Positions 63,205-64,000 of a stretch of 64,000 nt of DNA are shown in pieces. The DNA comes from Pseudomonas sp. B21-048 (GTDB lineage: Bacteria > Pseudomonadota > Gammaproteobacteria > Pseudomonadales > Pseudomonadaceae). The notes under the pieces are model-generated. The model saw only the letters and a program-made list of their open reading frames with translations, did not search any database and was not told where the DNA came from. The stretch spans positions 1,426,001-1,490,000 of the forward strand of contig NZ_CP087168.1 in NCBI RefSeq assembly GCF_024748615.1. Direction: 5' to 3'. Numbering within the stretch: position 1 is the first letter of the stretch; the number at the start of each line of letters is the position of its first letter. Both the position numbers and the translations under genes were made by a program.

Positions 63205-64000
63205 ATGGATATGCGCAAAAGCGGTCTGGTCAGTAGCAGTGACTCAGGTTCTTACTCGGACCTGAACCGCCTGAACCAGCTCAAGGTCGGTGACAAGAAC
63301 AGCGATGCGAACATGCGCAAAGTGGCGCAGGAATTCGAGTCGCTGTTCCTCGGTGAAATGCTCAAGTCCATGCGCTCGGCCACCGAAGCGCTGGGTCAGG
63401 ACAATCCGCTCAACACGCCGGCAGCCAAGCAATACCAGGAAATGTACGACCAGCAGTTGGCCGTTTCCATGTCCCGCGAAGGCGGTGGTATTGGTCTGGC
63501 GGACGTGCTGATGCGCCAGATGTCGAAGAACAAACCCATGGCGCCAGGGGAGGCGGCGGCAGCGTCTGCCGCCAAGCAGGCTGCCGCGAAAGCCGCGGTG
63601 GAAACACCGATTGCCGCCGGTACGGTCGCTACTAACGGGCCGTTGTCGCGTCTCAATGGTGAGCGCCCGTTGTGGGCTTCGCGCTCGGTGAAGTCGCCGG
63701 CAAGCGCGGGTGATGGCGCTCATCGCAATGACATGGCGCTGATCAATCAGCGGCGTCTGGCGTTGCCACCAAAACTGGCGGACCGTCTGCTCGCCGGGCT
63801 GGTGCCTTCTGCATCGGTATCGACATCGACCACGGCGACGCCCGCGCAGAACAGCCTCCAGGTCCCGCAAAGCAACAAAACCGGTTCCGGTTCCCTGTAC
63901 AACGGCGATTGGCTGACTTCGCAAACGGACACGACCGCCAGCGGGCGCTTGCAGATTTATGGTCGCGCCATGGCTCAAATACCCCTGGCGCCAGCGAAGA
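63205..64000 (+). CDS. flgJ: Flagellar rod-assembly protein FlgJ, 3' end outside window
   Basis: The first 265 codons are visible: MDMRKSGLVSSSDSGSYSDL, the N-terminal rod-capping domain (about 35-110, with KVAQEFESLFLGEMLKSMRS and GGGIGLADVLMRQM), then an Ala/Pro/Ser-rich linker (about 110-260) longer than in enterics. The glucosaminidase domain expected next lies past the edge. TGAGGA overlaps the flgI stop. Confidence 0.93.
   Translation, partial: MDMRKSGLVSSSDSGSYSDLNRLNQLKVGDKNSDANMRKVAQEFESLFLGEMLKSMRSATEALGQDNPLNTPAAKQYQEMYDQQLAVSMSREGGGIGLADVLMRQMSKNKPMAPGEAAAASAAKQAAAKAAVETPIAAGTVATNGPLSRLNGERPLWASRSVKSPASAGDGAHRNDMALINQRRLALPPKLADRLLAGLVPSASVSTSTTATPAQNSLQVPQSNKTGSGSLYNGDWLTSQTDTTASGRLQIYGRAMAQIPLAPAK

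Overview
The window looks like the chromosome of a fluorescent Pseudomonas, closest in style to the P. fluorescens group. The evidence is GC-rich codon use, dense REP/REPIN palindromes, and gene orders known from Pseudomonas: gbuA-gbuR, cpxR/cpxS, scpA-scpB-rluB, phhA-phhB-aminotransferase facing phhR, and flgF-G-H-I-J. I saw no rRNA, tRNA, CRISPR array or complete insertion sequence.

Layout. 1-2813: 4-guanidinobutyrate catabolism (disrupted permease fragment, NTF2-like protein, gbuA, divergent gbuR). 2818-3411: DTW-domain tRNA modification enzyme. 3538-16289: a type I secretion system of the LapEBC/MapEBC kind beside a 2368-residue RTX adhesin with a LapA-type retention module. 16301-23488: an accessory segment made of a duplicated module, each copy holding an Ig-like repeat protein, a structured RNA leader and a small DUF6124-type gene. 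23619-25878: a LapD-like c-di-GMP receptor next to a lapG remnant that has lost its catalytic core. 26159-34182: housekeeping genes (recQ, MarR and AraC regulators, a FimV-like protein, a transporter). 34319-39623: an LpxH-like hydrolase, a long inverted-repeat element, an AraC regulator, trkH and a nitroreductase. 39705-43902: a Cpx-type two-component locus with a Spy/CpxP-like protein, then yciI and yciB. 43990-48784: a PHP hydrolase, YciO, scpA, scpB and rluB. 49579-54979: aroP, an AT-richer orphan hcp-DUF4225 type VI effector cassette, arfB, an MFS transporter and two small proteins. 55273-59524: aromatic amino acid catabolism (aminotransferase, phhB, phhA, phhR). 59686-64000: the rod and ring flagellar operon behind a candidate sigma-54 promoter, running off the right edge inside flgJ.

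The most striking signal is upstream of both DUF6124-type genes on the minus strand. Each leader contains a 77-79 nt RNA that folds like the C4 antisense RNA of phages P1/P7 (closing helix, UUCG hairpin, second hairpin with an exposed loop). Each RNA has two short antisense segments, b (in the hairpin loop) and a (just 3' of it). They match two target pairs a'-b' in the same transcript: one upstream of the RNA, and one downstream whose b' overlaps the Shine-Dalgarno sequence. The a/a' and b/b' sequences differ completely between the two copies, yet each stays complementary to its own target. This argues for two functional, mutually specific antisense silencing circuits on chromosomal DUF6124 genes beside a surface adhesin.

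The second notable point is that the LapD-like receptor is intact while its neighbouring lapG has an in-frame deletion of the protease core. Adhesin release here would therefore have to depend on a LapG encoded elsewhere, or be lost.
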